Below, one piece after another: positions 15,008 to 24,148 of a stretch of DNA of 64,000 nt. Source of the stretch: [Clostridium] symbiosum (GTDB lineage Bacteria > Bacillota > Clostridia > Lachnospirales > Lachnospiraceae); NCBI GenBank assembly GCA_036419695.1, contig CP143946.1, forward strand, positions 2,846,001 through 2,910,000. The letters are read 5' to 3'. How positions within the stretch are numbered: position 1 is the stretch's first letter; each line of letters begins with the position of its first letter. The notes under the pieces are model-generated. The model did not search any database and was not told where the DNA came from. It worked only from the letters and a program-made list of their open reading frames with translations. The translations under genes and the position numbers were made by a program.

Positions 15008-16150
15008 CTACAGAGAGTCACACGCCCCACGAGCGCCAACGTTCGTATTGACATCCCACGGGGAAGGGCTGCAATTCACGGCACGAGCGCCGCAATTCGC
15101 CCCACTGCCCCAGGGGCCGCCCGCTACCAGCGCCGCCAGAGAATATGCGTAATACTGGTAAATGTTACCAACGTCGTAAGACTTCTCGCCTGTGTTCAAT
15201 GGGCTTTTCTTGTCCCAGCCCCACGCTACGCTTGCGTGGTAGTCTGCATTTGTGGCGTGTTCCGCTCTTGTAATAAGCTCGTCCAGCCACTCCCAGACAC
15301 GCCCCACGGCATCTACAACGCCCACGGAAGAAACGGCATTTACCACACTGCCTGTTACGCCCCTACCTGTGTTGCTGGTGGCGCTCCATGCGTTTGTATT
15401 TGCGTTATCCAGTCCGGCAGGGCTGCCAAAAGCATAAGCGCAAAATTCCGCATAGTTCGGCAGGCGTTTACCGCTCTTTGCCAGACGTTCTACAAAGTTG
15501 TACCAGTTCATGCTTTCTGTACCCGTCATAGGTGCGCAGCCGTACTCTGATTTCAAGCCCTTTGCTCCGTCGTCAGAATTAAGGTAAATATCTACCCATG
15601 TGCCGCCGCCTAAATATACCATACCCTCTGGGCTGCATTTCGGGCGGTGTCCCAGTGTCCATACAGAACGTGGTACAATGCCGTTGCTTACTGCACTTTC
15701 CCAGCCAGTGCCAAAAATAACACTGCTGCCATTAAGCGGCTGTAAATTGCTGTCCACCTTGCGGCAGCGTCCATAATGAAAGCCGCCGATTTTACGGCTG
15801 TTTGTAGCGTTCCAGCCCGTCGGGTATGTAGAGTTAAGGGAAATTACGTATTTCTCGTCTGCGCTGTCAATTCTGCTGTCGCAGATATATACGTAATAGT
15901 CTTTACCTACCGCAAAAGCGCTGCCTGCGTCCAGATTAGCAGCCGTAAGAATGGTGTTTGCTGTCTTGAAAATTCCAGCGCCGCCCACGGCAATTACGCA
16001 ACCCTCTACTACGGTCAGCTCATTTGCTCCGCTGGCGTAAATGTACTCATTGCTCGGTGCTACAATATCGCTGATTGTAGCCATTTTATTTACGTTCAAA
16101 AGCGCCCTTGCGTCGGTCTTTGTAACGTCGTCCACTAATAATCTACTCAT
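15008..16150 (-). CDS. DGR-diversified tail receptor-binding protein
   Basis: This 380-residue protein carries the variable repeat in its last 45 residues. The C-terminal part (GRVWEWLDELI, GGPWGSGANCGARAVNC, GARGACDSL) resembles the C-type-lectin or formylglycine-enzyme-like fold used by DGR targets. The N-terminal 150 residues probably attach it to the tail. Compared with the template, nine codons differ; AAC/AAT codons have become Pro, Gly, Ser and Asp codons. It ends in TAG. It lies after the tail genes and probably binds the host surface. Its start overlaps the stop of the 145-residue gene. Confidence 0.9.
   Translation of the reverse strand: MSRLLVDDVTKTDARALLNVNKMATISDIVAPSNEYIYASGANELTVVEGCVIAVGGAGIFKTANTILTAANLDAGSAFAVGKDYYVYICDSRIDSADEKYVISLNSTYPTGWNATNSRKIGGFHYGRCRKVDSNLQPLNGSSVIFGTGWESAVSNGIVPRSVWTLGHRPKCSPEGMVYLGGGTWVDIYLNSDDGAKGLKSEYGCAPMTGTESMNWYNFVERLAKSGKRLPNYAEFCAYAFGSPAGLDNANTNAWSATSNTGRGVTGSVVNAVSSVGVVDAVGRVWEWLDELITRAEHATNADYHASVAWGWDKKSPLNTGEKSYDVGNIYQYYAYSLAALVAGGPWGSGANCGARAVNCSPSPWDVNTNVGARGACDSL
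15016..15141 (-). repeat. DGR variable repeat (VR)
   Basis: This 126-base copy of TR lies within the 3' end of the target gene. Twelve substitutions relative to TR are all at TR adenines: A to G, or A to C. The flanks and the last 20 bases on the initiation side are nearly invariant. The pattern shows past mutagenic retrohoming. Confidence 0.97.
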
Positions 16151-16580
16151 ACTGCTTTAATACTCCTTTCAGTGCTGCAATGTCGTCTGTTGTCATTCCT
16201 GCCACGGTGTCTGTGCGTTCCAGCGCAATTACCTTGCAGCCCGCTTTTACCGCTTTGGAAAGTGTAAGGGCTGTTCTGTCGTTTCCTGCCTCTCCTGCTG
16301 CCGCTGCCTCGTCGGTCTGGATATGTGTTACTCCCTGCACTGTGCCGGATACGTCGCCCGCTACAAATTTCATACCTACCGCTGCCTCGTCGCAGTAATA
16401 TACCGTAACCGCCTTTTTCTCTTCCTCTACAGCTGCTACGCCGCACTCAATATAACGCTGGTTCTCTGCGCTCTCGATTTTTGCCAGCAAATCCGCTGCT
16501 GCCAGTTCTCCGCTTGCTACCATAGCAAGGCAGTTGTAATAGTCCTCTTTTGTCTTTAATACTTTAGGAAATCCTTTCAT
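16143..16580 (-). CDS. Phage structural/accessory protein of unknown function
   Basis: This 145-residue protein begins MKGFPKVLKTKEDYYNCLAM and has two Ala-rich helical parts around a beta-rich middle (KKAVTVYYCDEAAVGMKFV). The first 40 residues resemble short proteins found between tail-fibre genes in Firmicutes phages. It overlaps the DGR target start, so the two may be co-translated and interact. The function is not known; it could be an assembly chaperone or adaptor for the target protein. Confidence 0.6.
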   Translation of the reverse strand: MKGFPKVLKTKEDYYNCLAMVASGELAAADLLAKIESAENQRYIECGVAAVEEEKKAVTVYYCDEAAVGMKFVAGDVSGTVQGVTHIQTDEAAAAGEAGNDRTALTLSKAVKAGCKVIALERTDTVAGMTTDDIAALKGVLKQYE

Positions 16581-16594
16581 GGTCTGCCACCTTT

Positions 16595-17731
16595 CTAAAA
16601 TGTATTTGCAAGATAGGAATTACCCACGTAGGTAGCCCCTAACACTGCCGTTTCTACTGTTCTTTCGTAATGCTGGCTCATGTATGCCGCACCCATATAA
16701 CACAATCCCAGTACAGCATCATGCTTATAGTCAATGCCCCAGCCGCTTTCTACTCTCTTAAGTCGCTCGTCCAGCGCTGCTATTGCCTCTTTGGTTTCTT
16801 TCGTGCCCGCCTCTGCCTGCTTTTTCACTTCCTGCATGGCTGCTGCCAGCTCTTCAATTTGCAGTTGCAGGCTGCCTGCTATGTCCTCGCCCAGTTTGTC
16901 CTTGATACTCTCAAACCATGTGTTAAATTCGTTTTCAGCGTCCGACTGGAATAGCTTAATTTTTGCCATAAAGTCTGTATAGGCGCTTAAAAGTTCCTTA
17001 TCCCAGTTGTCAAGCGTACTTTCAAAACTGCTGTATCTTTCGTTAAACTGGCTCTCATACTGCGCAAATAAGCCCTCTGTCTTGCTTACGTAGCTGTCAT
17101 ATACGCCCGCAATCTCTGTAAGGTACTTTTCCATACTCTGCTTATATGCGCTGAACTCGTCCAGCACAGCTGCGCTGTAGGTGTTGAAAAAGTCCGTAAA
17201 CTGCTTTGTAAGCACGCTTGCGTCTATCTCTTCCACCGTTCCTGTTACAATTCCGCAGACTGCGCTATTAAACCGCTGGTCTGTGATGTTTTGCGTCTGT
17301 ATCCTTGTTACGCCCTTGCCTACGTAAATATCTGCAAGCGCAAGCTCCCATATTTCCGTAGTGCGTGTTACTGCCGTTGCTGTCGGCTTTGCAGACGGTG
17401 TGCCTTTCAGCACCGCAATATACATATCTCTTTGCGGCAAATCCCAGCGAACTACTACCCTGTCCACCCTGTTAAGCGCTCCCTCTGCCGTATCCAGTGT
17501 TACGCTAAGCGTTGCAGGATTTCTAAAGGCGTAGCCGTTTATAAAGGCATAGCCTGCATTTACTCTTATTTCCATGCCGCTGTAAGCGACTACCTGTAGC
17601 CCGTCGCTCGGCTTTGGAAAAATGCCGTTTGCAATGAAAGTAGCAAAGTACCACGCCCAATCCTCGGCTTTATATACCCTGTCGTACTCTCCGTCTACTG
17701 CCACGGCATTAAACGGTAAGCTGTTTGCCAT
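16595..17731 (-). CDS. Baseplate/tail-fibre protein with coiled-coil stem
   Basis: This 378-residue protein has an N-terminal domain typical of phage baseplate or upper tail proteins (SLPFNAVAVDGEYDRVYKAE and NAGYAFINGYAFRN, residues 1-170). A long charged helical stem follows (residues 190-340, with repeated Phe/Tyr heptads), then a short C-terminal piece. It likely joins the distal tail to the DGR-diversified tip protein. Order and size fit a siphovirus adhesion module. Confidence 0.75.
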   Translation of the reverse strand: MANSLPFNAVAVDGEYDRVYKAEDWAWYFATFIANGIFPKPSDGLQVVAYSGMEIRVNAGYAFINGYAFRNPATLSVTLDTAEGALNRVDRVVVRWDLPQRDMYIAVLKGTPSAKPTATAVTRTTEIWELALADIYVGKGVTRIQTQNITDQRFNSAVCGIVTGTVEEIDASVLTKQFTDFFNTYSAAVLDEFSAYKQSMEKYLTEIAGVYDSYVSKTEGLFAQYESQFNERYSSFESTLDNWDKELLSAYTDFMAKIKLFQSDAENEFNTWFESIKDKLGEDIAGSLQLQIEELAAAMQEVKKQAEAGTKETKEAIAALDERLKRVESGWGIDYKHDAVLGLCYMGAAYMSQHYERTVETAVLGATYVGNSYLANTF

Positions 17732-17736
17732 TTCTG

Positions 17737-18891
17737 CTACCTCACTTTCCTAATCTGGTCTACCAGCGTCGGCAGGCTGTCGCCAAAAGTCGCCTCTATG
17801 GTTTCCTCGCCTTTCTGGTATGTTTCCGTTACTTCTGTAATGCGTGCATCTATCTGTATGCCCCACTTAGTTTCTTTGCAAGTAATACGGTCGCCTAAAT
17901 CAAAATCAGCCTTAAATTTTAAGTTTGAATTTGTATTTATGGTACTTACAAAATTTATGTTCTTGCCGTAGTTTTCCAACTCTGCGCCGCCTCTCGTTTT
18001 CAGCATTGCAATATAGGTATTCAGCGGTATTGTTACCTCTGTTTCCCCCTGCTGGTACTTTCTGGCAATGTCCGTAGCGTCGCAGAATACCTCTACTAAA
18101 TCCAGCCCCGTTGCGCCCTCGCCGTCCACTGTGGTTACTGGCTGGCTGCCGTCGTCGTCAGCTGCTCCCTGCACATAAATAAAGTTGCCGCAGTTCTCTA
18201 TACTGGCTGTATATTCCTGCTCGTTGACATTATCAAAATCTCTTGAAAATATGCAGGGTGTGTTACCCTCGGTATTTGTGGCTGTAAGGTCATTGCCCTT
18301 ATACAGATAAAAGCCAAACAGTCTCTCTCTTTCGTTAAGCAGAATGTCATAGCCCAGCTTTCCAGCCTGCGCCCTTGCCTTTACTTCCTGCCCCAGTTGT
18401 GCGTATACCTCGTTTGCATATTCAACCGCCACGCCGTCTATGGTTTCCTGCGCCAGAAATGTAAGCAATGGAAAACGCCGCTTTGTTCCTGCTGCGCTGC
18501 CGCAGTTGTTCTTTACCATAAGGTTTATAAGATACTGGTTTGTACCTGTCGCCACAATCTGCGGATAAATGCAGCGCTTATTAAGCCACCAGCTAAGCAT
18601 ATAGCCTTGTGCCTCTAACTGCTCTAAGCCGTTCTCGTCTTTGGTAATGTGTACGTAGGTTATCTGCGCTGCCCTACGCCATACGCCGCCGTCGGCGGTC
18701 TTTACTTCCTTTTTTCCGTCGTGCTTGGTTATTAAGTTACCCTCTACCAGCAAACGGCTGTTATTGTCCGTAATCGGCGCAAGCAGGCTAAAAGTTCCTA
18801 CGTCAAAATACTTTGTATGCCATAGCAGGCTTGCCAGCTCGTCTATAGCTCCCAGCGGCTGTACTGTCTTGTCGAATACTCTAAGCTCCAT
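17737..18891 (-). CDS. Siphovirus tail-tip (Tal/Gp37-like) protein
   Basis: The 384-residue product MELRVFDKTVQPLGAIDELA... matches the pattern of ReqiPepy6 Gp37-like/Tal proteins that follow Dit in siphoviruses. It is mainly beta, with YDILLNERERLFGFYLYKG and a late domain DLGDRITCKETKWGIQIDARI typical of the hub fold. No peptidase motif was seen. It follows the Dit gene by four bases and probably forms the central tail hub. Confidence 0.75.
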   Translation of the reverse strand: MELRVFDKTVQPLGAIDELASLLWHTKYFDVGTFSLLAPITDNNSRLLVEGNLITKHDGKKEVKTADGGVWRRAAQITYVHITKDENGLEQLEAQGYMLSWWLNKRCIYPQIVATGTNQYLINLMVKNNCGSAAGTKRRFPLLTFLAQETIDGVAVEYANEVYAQLGQEVKARAQAGKLGYDILLNERERLFGFYLYKGNDLTATNTEGNTPCIFSRDFDNVNEQEYTASIENCGNFIYVQGAADDDGSQPVTTVDGEGATGLDLVEVFCDATDIARKYQQGETEVTIPLNTYIAMLKTRGGAELENYGKNINFVSTINTNSNLKFKADFDLGDRITCKETKWGIQIDARITEVTETYQKGEETIEATFGDSLPTLVDQIRKVR

Positions 18892-18895
18892 ACCG

Positions 18896-19783
18896 TCACA
18901 CTCCTAAAAATTCCTTGCTGTAGAATATGGATACTTCCAGAGAATTTACGCCGCTGGCTGCATCATACCTAAACATATTGTCGCCTATGGCAAGCTGCAT
19001 AAATGTACTGTCTACATCAATGTAGCGGAAATAGTCGGTTTCTACGCCGTCCCTTATCAGCTTAGCACCCTTGCTGCCGTACTTCGTGTTAATCTCTATC
19101 ACGTCGCCCGTTTTCATAGTGGCGTTAATCTGTATAAATTCCTCGGTATCCACATTAAGCAGTATCGGGTTTGAAACTGTCCCCAGTGCTGTAAACCTTA
19201 TCCTCATTCCTGTTGATACGTCGCCCTCGTTGTAGCAGTCCACTATTACGCTTTCCGCTCGGTATCCGTATATCATGCTCTTTGTGCTGTCCTTTTCGAT
19301 AACGCAAGGGAAATGCCACGCAGCCACCCAGCTTGCTATATCCTCTTTTGTTTCTTCCTCTTCCCGCCAGAACGGGTTAAGGCACTCTATTTGTAAATCA
19401 AACTCATAAAGTACCTCTTTCTTTAGTATCTTAGGCTCTCCATACGCCCTGCAATCAATCACACGCTTAAAGCCGCCGTACTCATACACCAGCGTAGCGC
19501 TAAGCTCTGGGTTAAATATCTTAAGCATACGGCGGCGCAGTTCCAATGCCTGCGCCTTGTCCCGTGTGTTGATATGTCCCACTACGTCTATGTCCCTCGC
19601 CTCGATACGCTGCCCTACGTAGGTGTCGCCGTGCTGTCCCATACTGTTTGTGCTGTAAATGACGCTCGTAACGCCGGAAATGCCCTCTACGTCTTTACTT
19701 ATATTGCAATGGTATACGCTGTCTACTCCCAGCTCTAACCGCTCGCCCCTTGAATTTATGTAAGTCAGTTTTTCATTTTCCAT
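18896..19783 (-). CDS. Distal tail protein (Dit)
   Basis: This 295-residue protein has an N-terminal ring-forming part (LTYINSRGERLELGVDSVYH, GISGVTSVIYSTNSMGQHGD) and a C-terminal galectin-like half (GDVIEINTKYGSKGAKLI). These are features of siphovirus Dit proteins. It lies directly after the tape measure gene, as expected. It would form the hexameric ring that joins tail tube and baseplate. Confidence 0.85.
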   Translation of the reverse strand: MENEKLTYINSRGERLELGVDSVYHCNISKDVEGISGVTSVIYSTNSMGQHGDTYVGQRIEARDIDVVGHINTRDKAQALELRRRMLKIFNPELSATLVYEYGGFKRVIDCRAYGEPKILKKEVLYEFDLQIECLNPFWREEEETKEDIASWVAAWHFPCVIEKDSTKSMIYGYRAESVIVDCYNEGDVSTGMRIRFTALGTVSNPILLNVDTEEFIQINATMKTGDVIEINTKYGSKGAKLIRDGVETDYFRYIDVDSTFMQLAIGDNMFRYDAASGVNSLEVSIFYSKEFLGV

Positions 19784-19786
19784 GTG

Positions 19787-22700
19787 TTACACCGTCCTTG
19801 CTATCATTCTGAACTGTCGGGCTGCCTCTTTCTGCTGTTTTGCATAGTCCGTGGTATTCGCATAAATATACTGATTGACAACTACGCCGCCTGCTGCACT
19901 GCCGCCGCCTCTCGGCTTTGGCTTTTTGTCGTCGTTATCATACTTAAATTCATTGCCTACATTTACCTTTGCGTCTATGTCAAACTCCTGCGGTACGCTG
20001 TCCTCAATCATTTTCTTAACGCCGCCGATTTCATTAGAAAAGCCAACGCCGATACCCTGCGCCAGATATACGCCGATTTCGTCACGCATCAGCTTAGACG
20101 GGCTGGCAATTCCAAATAAATCCTTAAGGAAGTCGGTAACATTGCCTACCCAGCCGCTTATTTTGTCCTTTATCCACTGCGTAGCTCCGTTTATGCCGTT
20201 CCAGATGCCCTCTACCATGTTTTTACCGAACCTAGCAAACGTACTGCCAATATTCTTAAATACGTCTGTTATTCCAGTAATTACATTTTTCATGCCCTCT
20301 ACGGCTTTGTTCTTTACTTCTGTACCCCATGTAGCCACTTTGGTAATTGCACCAGAAATGCTGTTATAAATCTTTTGCGGTATTTCCTTAACAATCGTAA
20401 CAATGCCCGTTACCATGGCATTCATTACCTCTTTGGCTTTCGTAAGCATATTGTTGCCCCACGTAGCCACTTTGGTAACTGCCCCTACTATGCTGTTCCA
20501 GATTTTAGCAGGCAGTTCCTTAACAATCGTAATAACGCCTGTTACCATGGCGTTCATTACCTCTTTGGCTTTCGTAAGCATATTGTTGCCCCACGTAGCC
20601 ACTTTGGTAACTGCCCCTACTATGCTGTTCCAGATTTTCTGCGGCAGTTCCTTAACAATCGTAATAACGCCTGTTACCATGGCGTTCATTACCTCTTTGG
20701 CTTTCGTAAGCATATTGTTACCCCACGTAGCCACTCTGGTTACTGCTCCTACTATACTGTTCCAGATTTTAGCAGGCGTTTCTTTCACAATCGTTACAAT
20801 GTTCGTAAGCATTGTGTTCATTACTTCTTTGGCTTTGGTCTGCATATTTGCGCCCCACGTAGCCACTCTGGTTACTGCACTTACTATACTGTTCCAGATT
20901 TTCTGCGGCAGTTCCTTAACAATATCTATAACTTTCGTTACAAAATCTGTTATAACTGTGCCGCCTTTTTCCTGCATATTTGCGCCCCACTCTGCTATTT
21001 TCTCAACGCCCGCAGCGATTGCCTGCGGTATCAGAGTAGGTAGCTCTTTTATTTTATTTATGATTGTCGTTACCAGCTTGCCTGCCGCCGTCAAAATCTT
21101 AGGCAGCCCCGTAATCAGTCCTGTTACAATGGCTGCTATAATCTGCGGTATGGCTGCGATTAAAAGCGGTATTGCATCTATGATGCCGTCAATCAATGCA
21201 ACTATAATATCGCCCGCACTTTCGATAATAAGCGGTATGCCCTCAACCAGTGCATTTATGATAGCCGTTATGATTTCCGGCAGTGCCTCAATCAGTACGG
21301 GCAGCGCTGCTACCAGCCCCTGTGCCAGCCCCGTAAGCAGCTGTAATGCTGCTGTAATCAGCAACGGTATATTTTCTATCAGCATGGTTACAATGTTCGT
21401 AACCACCGTTACGATTGTTGGCAGCAATGTAGGTAACGCTTGTGCGATACCTTGCGCCAATTCCGTAATAATCTGTACGCCTGCCTCTAAAAGCTGCGGT
21501 AATATAGTAAGCAGCGTATCTATGATTGTCGGTATAATCTGCCCGATTATGCTTATCATTTCCGGCAGCATTCCAACCAGCGTATTAAGCAAGTCCTGTA
21601 CGCCGCTCATTAAAGGCGGTAATAACTCCTGTATAACCTGTGGTATATACGTTGCAAGCTGCTCTACGATTTCTCCCAGTCCGCTTACCAGCCTCGGCAC
21701 TGTTTCTATTACCCTCGGTGCTATATTCCCTACCACTGTTACAATACTGTCTACCAGATTGCTTGTAAGCTGTGAGAAATTCGCCTCGCTGTCTGCCATT
21801 CCAGCTACCCAGTTGTCCCACGCTGAACTCATAGAACTAACCGAACCCTCTATTGTTGTACTTGCCTCTTTTGCCGTTGTCCCTGTTATGCCCATTTCCG
21901 TCTGTACGACGTGAATAGCGTCTACAACGTCTGAATATGATGAAATATCATACTTAATGCCAGATAGCTTGCTTGCATCATCAAGCAGTCGCTGCATTTC
22001 CTCTTTTGTACCGCCATATCCCAGTTTTAAGTTATCCAGCATGGTATAATTCTGCTTTGCAAAACCGTTATAGGCGTTCTGTATAAGCGATATATCAGTA
22101 CCCATTTTATTTGCATTGTCTGACATATCCGTAATTGCCACGTTTGCCTTTTCTGCTGCCGCTGCCGTGTCATTATTCATACTGGCAAGCAGCGACGCTG
22201 AAAAGCTGGTAACTGTTTCCATGTACTCATTTGCAGACATTCCGGCTGTTTTATATGCGTCGTTTGCATAACCAACAACCGTATCAGACGACGTTTTGAA
22301 AAGAGTTTCTACACCGCCTACAAGCTGTTCCTGTGCTGCGTATCCCTCTATCGCTTTTGTGGTAAGCGCTCCTATGGCTGTTGCCGCTCCCGCAACTGCT
22401 GCCGCCGTCGCCGCTGCTGCTGCTTTAAGCGCTGTACCCATTCCGCTTAGCACGCTTGTAAATCCAGAAAATTTTCCCTTTGCGTCGTCTGCCTGTTCCC
22501 CGCTGTCTTTTATTTCCTTTCCCATTTCGTCAGCGGCTTTTTCTGCTTTTTCCATTTCGTCAGTCGTTTTGCCTAATTCCTGCTCTGTCTTTACAAGCGC
22601 TGCTTTCTGGTAATTTAACTGGGTTTCAAGTTTTTTACTTTCTTCGCTATTGTCTCCTGTTGCCTTGCGACATTTTTCTAAAGCCGTCTCGGTTTCTTTT

Positions 22701-22918
22701 ACCTTTTTTGCCTGCTCGTCGTATGTTTTCTGTAGTACCGCCTGCTTTGCTTTCAGCGCATCTGCGCTGCTTGCATTGTCCTTATATTCAGCCGTTACAA
22801 GTTTCATTTCAGAATTAAGCACTTTAAGGGTGCTGTTAATTTCCTTGCAGGCTGCTTTATACTCTGCCTCTCCGTCAAAACTTAACCTTGTTTTGACGTT
22901 CTGCGTCTTATCTGCCAT
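19787..22918 (-). CDS. Tail tape measure protein with internal repeats
   Basis: This 1043-residue protein sets tail length. The first 130 residues are charged coiled coil. An Ala-rich segment follows (GTALKAAAAATAAAVAGA). The centre (residues 390-620) has long hydrophobic helices made mostly of I, L, V and P. From about 640 to 880 there are 44-residue tandem repeats built on KIWNSIVGAVTKVATWGNNM. The C-terminus holds a conserved SPSKLMRDEIG motif. No muralytic domain was recognised. The position between the chaperones and Dit confirms the call. Confidence 0.95.
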   Translation of the reverse strand: MADKTQNVKTRLSFDGEAEYKAACKEINSTLKVLNSEMKLVTAEYKDNASSADALKAKQAVLQKTYDEQAKKVKETETALEKCRKATGDNSEESKKLETQLNYQKAALVKTEQELGKTTDEMEKAEKAADEMGKEIKDSGEQADDAKGKFSGFTSVLSGMGTALKAAAAATAAAVAGAATAIGALTTKAIEGYAAQEQLVGGVETLFKTSSDTVVGYANDAYKTAGMSANEYMETVTSFSASLLASMNNDTAAAAEKANVAITDMSDNANKMGTDISLIQNAYNGFAKQNYTMLDNLKLGYGGTKEEMQRLLDDASKLSGIKYDISSYSDVVDAIHVVQTEMGITGTTAKEASTTIEGSVSSMSSAWDNWVAGMADSEANFSQLTSNLVDSIVTVVGNIAPRVIETVPRLVSGLGEIVEQLATYIPQVIQELLPPLMSGVQDLLNTLVGMLPEMISIIGQIIPTIIDTLLTILPQLLEAGVQIITELAQGIAQALPTLLPTIVTVVTNIVTMLIENIPLLITAALQLLTGLAQGLVAALPVLIEALPEIITAIINALVEGIPLIIESAGDIIVALIDGIIDAIPLLIAAIPQIIAAIVTGLITGLPKILTAAGKLVTTIINKIKELPTLIPQAIAAGVEKIAEWGANMQEKGGTVITDFVTKVIDIVKELPQKIWNSIVSAVTRVATWGANMQTKAKEVMNTMLTNIVTIVKETPAKIWNSIVGAVTRVATWGNNMLTKAKEVMNAMVTGVITIVKELPQKIWNSIVGAVTKVATWGNNMLTKAKEVMNAMVTGVITIVKELPAKIWNSIVGAVTKVATWGNNMLTKAKEVMNAMVTGIVTIVKEIPQKIYNSISGAITKVATWGTEVKNKAVEGMKNVITGITDVFKNIGSTFARFGKNMVEGIWNGINGATQWIKDKISGWVGNVTDFLKDLFGIASPSKLMRDEIGVYLAQGIGVGFSNEIGGVKKMIEDSVPQEFDIDAKVNVGNEFKYDNDDKKPKPRGGGSAAGGVVVNQYIYANTTDYAKQQKEAARQFRMIARTV
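20282..20941. repeat. 132-bp tandem repeats in the tape measure gene
   Basis: About five direct repeats of 132 bp (44 codons) occur, with equivalent points at 20414, 20546, 20678, 20810 and 20942. The middle copies are nearly identical and the outer ones diverge. Unequal recombination here would change tail length in steps of 44 residues. Confidence 0.85.
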
Positions 22919-22920
22919 AA

Positions 22921-23109
22921 TTAAAAGCCCCCTAACGCTATGTCTATATCGTCCATGTTTTCTGTAGCTGCTGGTGTTCCCGCCTGTTCCTGTCGGAAAA
23001 TGTGCGGGTTATATTCCTTGTGATATTTAAACAGTGTCGTTATCTGGTATGGTGTTTTTCTCCATGCCTCACGTTCCCTGTATCTCAAAAGCACTACTGC
23101 AATATACAA
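22921..23109 (-). CDS. Tail assembly chaperone T part, expressed by -1 frameshift
   Basis: The 62-codon frame is open from well upstream and has no good start or ribosome-binding site. It is best read as the C-terminal extension of the upstream G-like chaperone after a -1 slip at 23148-23154. The fusion would cover 22921-23528. The T part (WRKTPYQITTLFKYHKEYNP) would bind the tape measure protein, whose gene starts three bases later. Confidence 0.8.
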   Translation of the reverse strand: MYIAVVLLRYREREAWRKTPYQITTLFKYHKEYNPHIFRQEQAGTPAATENMDDIDIALGGF

Positions 23110-23123
23110 AAGCCGTGCAGTAT

Positions 23124-23528
23124 TTAATTTTCCTGCACGGCTGCCCTGTTTCCCTCTTCTGTTGTTTCTTCTCCGTCGTTTTCGTTCTCTGTGTCGCTGT
23201 TGTCTCCCGCAGTTCCTCTGTAGAACGATTTAAAAATAGCGTTCTGTACTTCCTGCAAATTTCCTGCGTGTATCAGTCTGCCTACCCTCTTCTCTTCAAG
23301 CAGCTGGGCGTTTTCGTCCTCTGCTAAAAGTGCCTCGTTAATAAGCAGCGTAAGTAACCACCTTGTATCTTTAAAAAGGTTTGGGTTATCTTTATTGAAT
23401 ACCTCACTTAATTTGTCGTAGCCCCCAAACTTTTCCTGTACTTCGTCTAATGCGTTCAGCGAAAAAAGTAAACCATATTCTTTGCCGTTCAGCTCTACGG
23501 GAAAAGCCCCGCTCTTTAATGCTCCCAT
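23124..23528 (-). CDS. Tail assembly chaperone G
   Basis: This 134-residue protein begins MGALKSGAFPVELNGKEYGL, contains a helical core, and ends in a very acidic tail (SDTENENDGEETTEEGN). It lies between the major tail protein and tape measure genes, the place of lambda gpG analogues. The heptamer GGGAAAC near its 3' end allows a -1 shift into the T frame. Confidence 0.85.
   Translation of the reverse strand: MGALKSGAFPVELNGKEYGLLFSLNALDEVQEKFGGYDKLSEVFNKDNPNLFKDTRWLLTLLINEALLAEDENAQLLEEKRVGRLIHAGNLQEVQNAIFKSFYRGTAGDNSDTENENDGEETTEEGNRAAVQEN
23148..23154 (-). promoter_or_regulatory. -1 programmed frameshift site GGGAAAC
   Basis: In the G frame the codons read GAG GGA AAC, giving the slippery heptamer G GGA AAC. 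After a -1 slip the frame stays open through the T region to 22921. This is the canonical type of site used for G/GT fusions in long-tailed phages. Confidence 0.85.
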
Positions 23529-23577
23529 GATATAAAATTAAGGCGCAGCCCATGCTACGCCTCTCTCCTTTCCTGTT

Positions 23578-24141
23578 TTATACGCTTTCCATTGCTGCTG
23601 CCTTTTCCGGCACTGCTGTAAACCACGTTTTAGCCGCTGCGCTTTCCTCTGTTCCCACAAAGTCTGCTTTCCACAAGTTATCTTTCTTTCTTGTTGTAAA
23701 AGATGCCTCAATGTCCGGCGTGTTAAACTTGATACTCTCGCCCTTTGTTTCGTACTTTTCAGACGGTACTTTAAATTTTGCTTTAAGCAGCCATACGTAA
23801 CGGTATTTACCACCCGTTTTCTTAGCTCTGAACCCTACAGCAACATACGGCGGCTCGTCCTCTTTTCCCGCCCATACTACGCTGTTCTTATCTACTGCCT
23901 GTCCCAGCAGCTCTGCCAGCACTTCCGGCGTAAGGTCTTTAATTCCCAGCTTAAGCGTTCCGCTTGCAAACTCCGTGACGCTCTCGCTTAATGTGTCGTC
24001 TGCATACAAGCTGCCGTCTGCTGTCTTTACGGATAAATCGGCGCTCATTGCCTCTGCCATTTTCTTAGGTGTCCCGTAGCTCTCTGCTCCGTCTGCCTCT
24101 GTGCATACGGCGTAATATAAATCTTTCAGTCCCAGTGTCAT
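23578..24141 (-). CDS. Major tail protein
   Basis: This 187-residue protein starts TLGLKDLYYAVCTEADGAESYGTPKKM and matches the phi13-type major tail protein pattern. Further beta-rich segments include GTLKLGIKDLTPEVLAELLGQ and RYVWLLKAKFKVPSEKYETKG. It would polymerise into the tail tube. It is placed between the tail terminator and chaperone genes. The 49 bases after its stop hold no clear feature. Confidence 0.92.
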   Translation of the reverse strand: MTLGLKDLYYAVCTEADGAESYGTPKKMAEAMSADLSVKTADGSLYADDTLSESVTEFASGTLKLGIKDLTPEVLAELLGQAVDKNSVVWAGKEDEPPYVAVGFRAKKTGGKYRYVWLLKAKFKVPSEKYETKGESIKFNTPDIEASFTTRKKDNLWKADFVGTEESAAAKTWFTAVPEKAAAMESV

Positions 24142-24148
24142 TGTTTAA

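Noticed and set aside
20403..21914. 503-codon plus-strand open frame opposite the tape measure gene
   Set aside because: It is the antisense of the repetitive, hydrophobic tape measure sequence, has no ribosome-binding site, and its product is a repeat of low-complexity residues.
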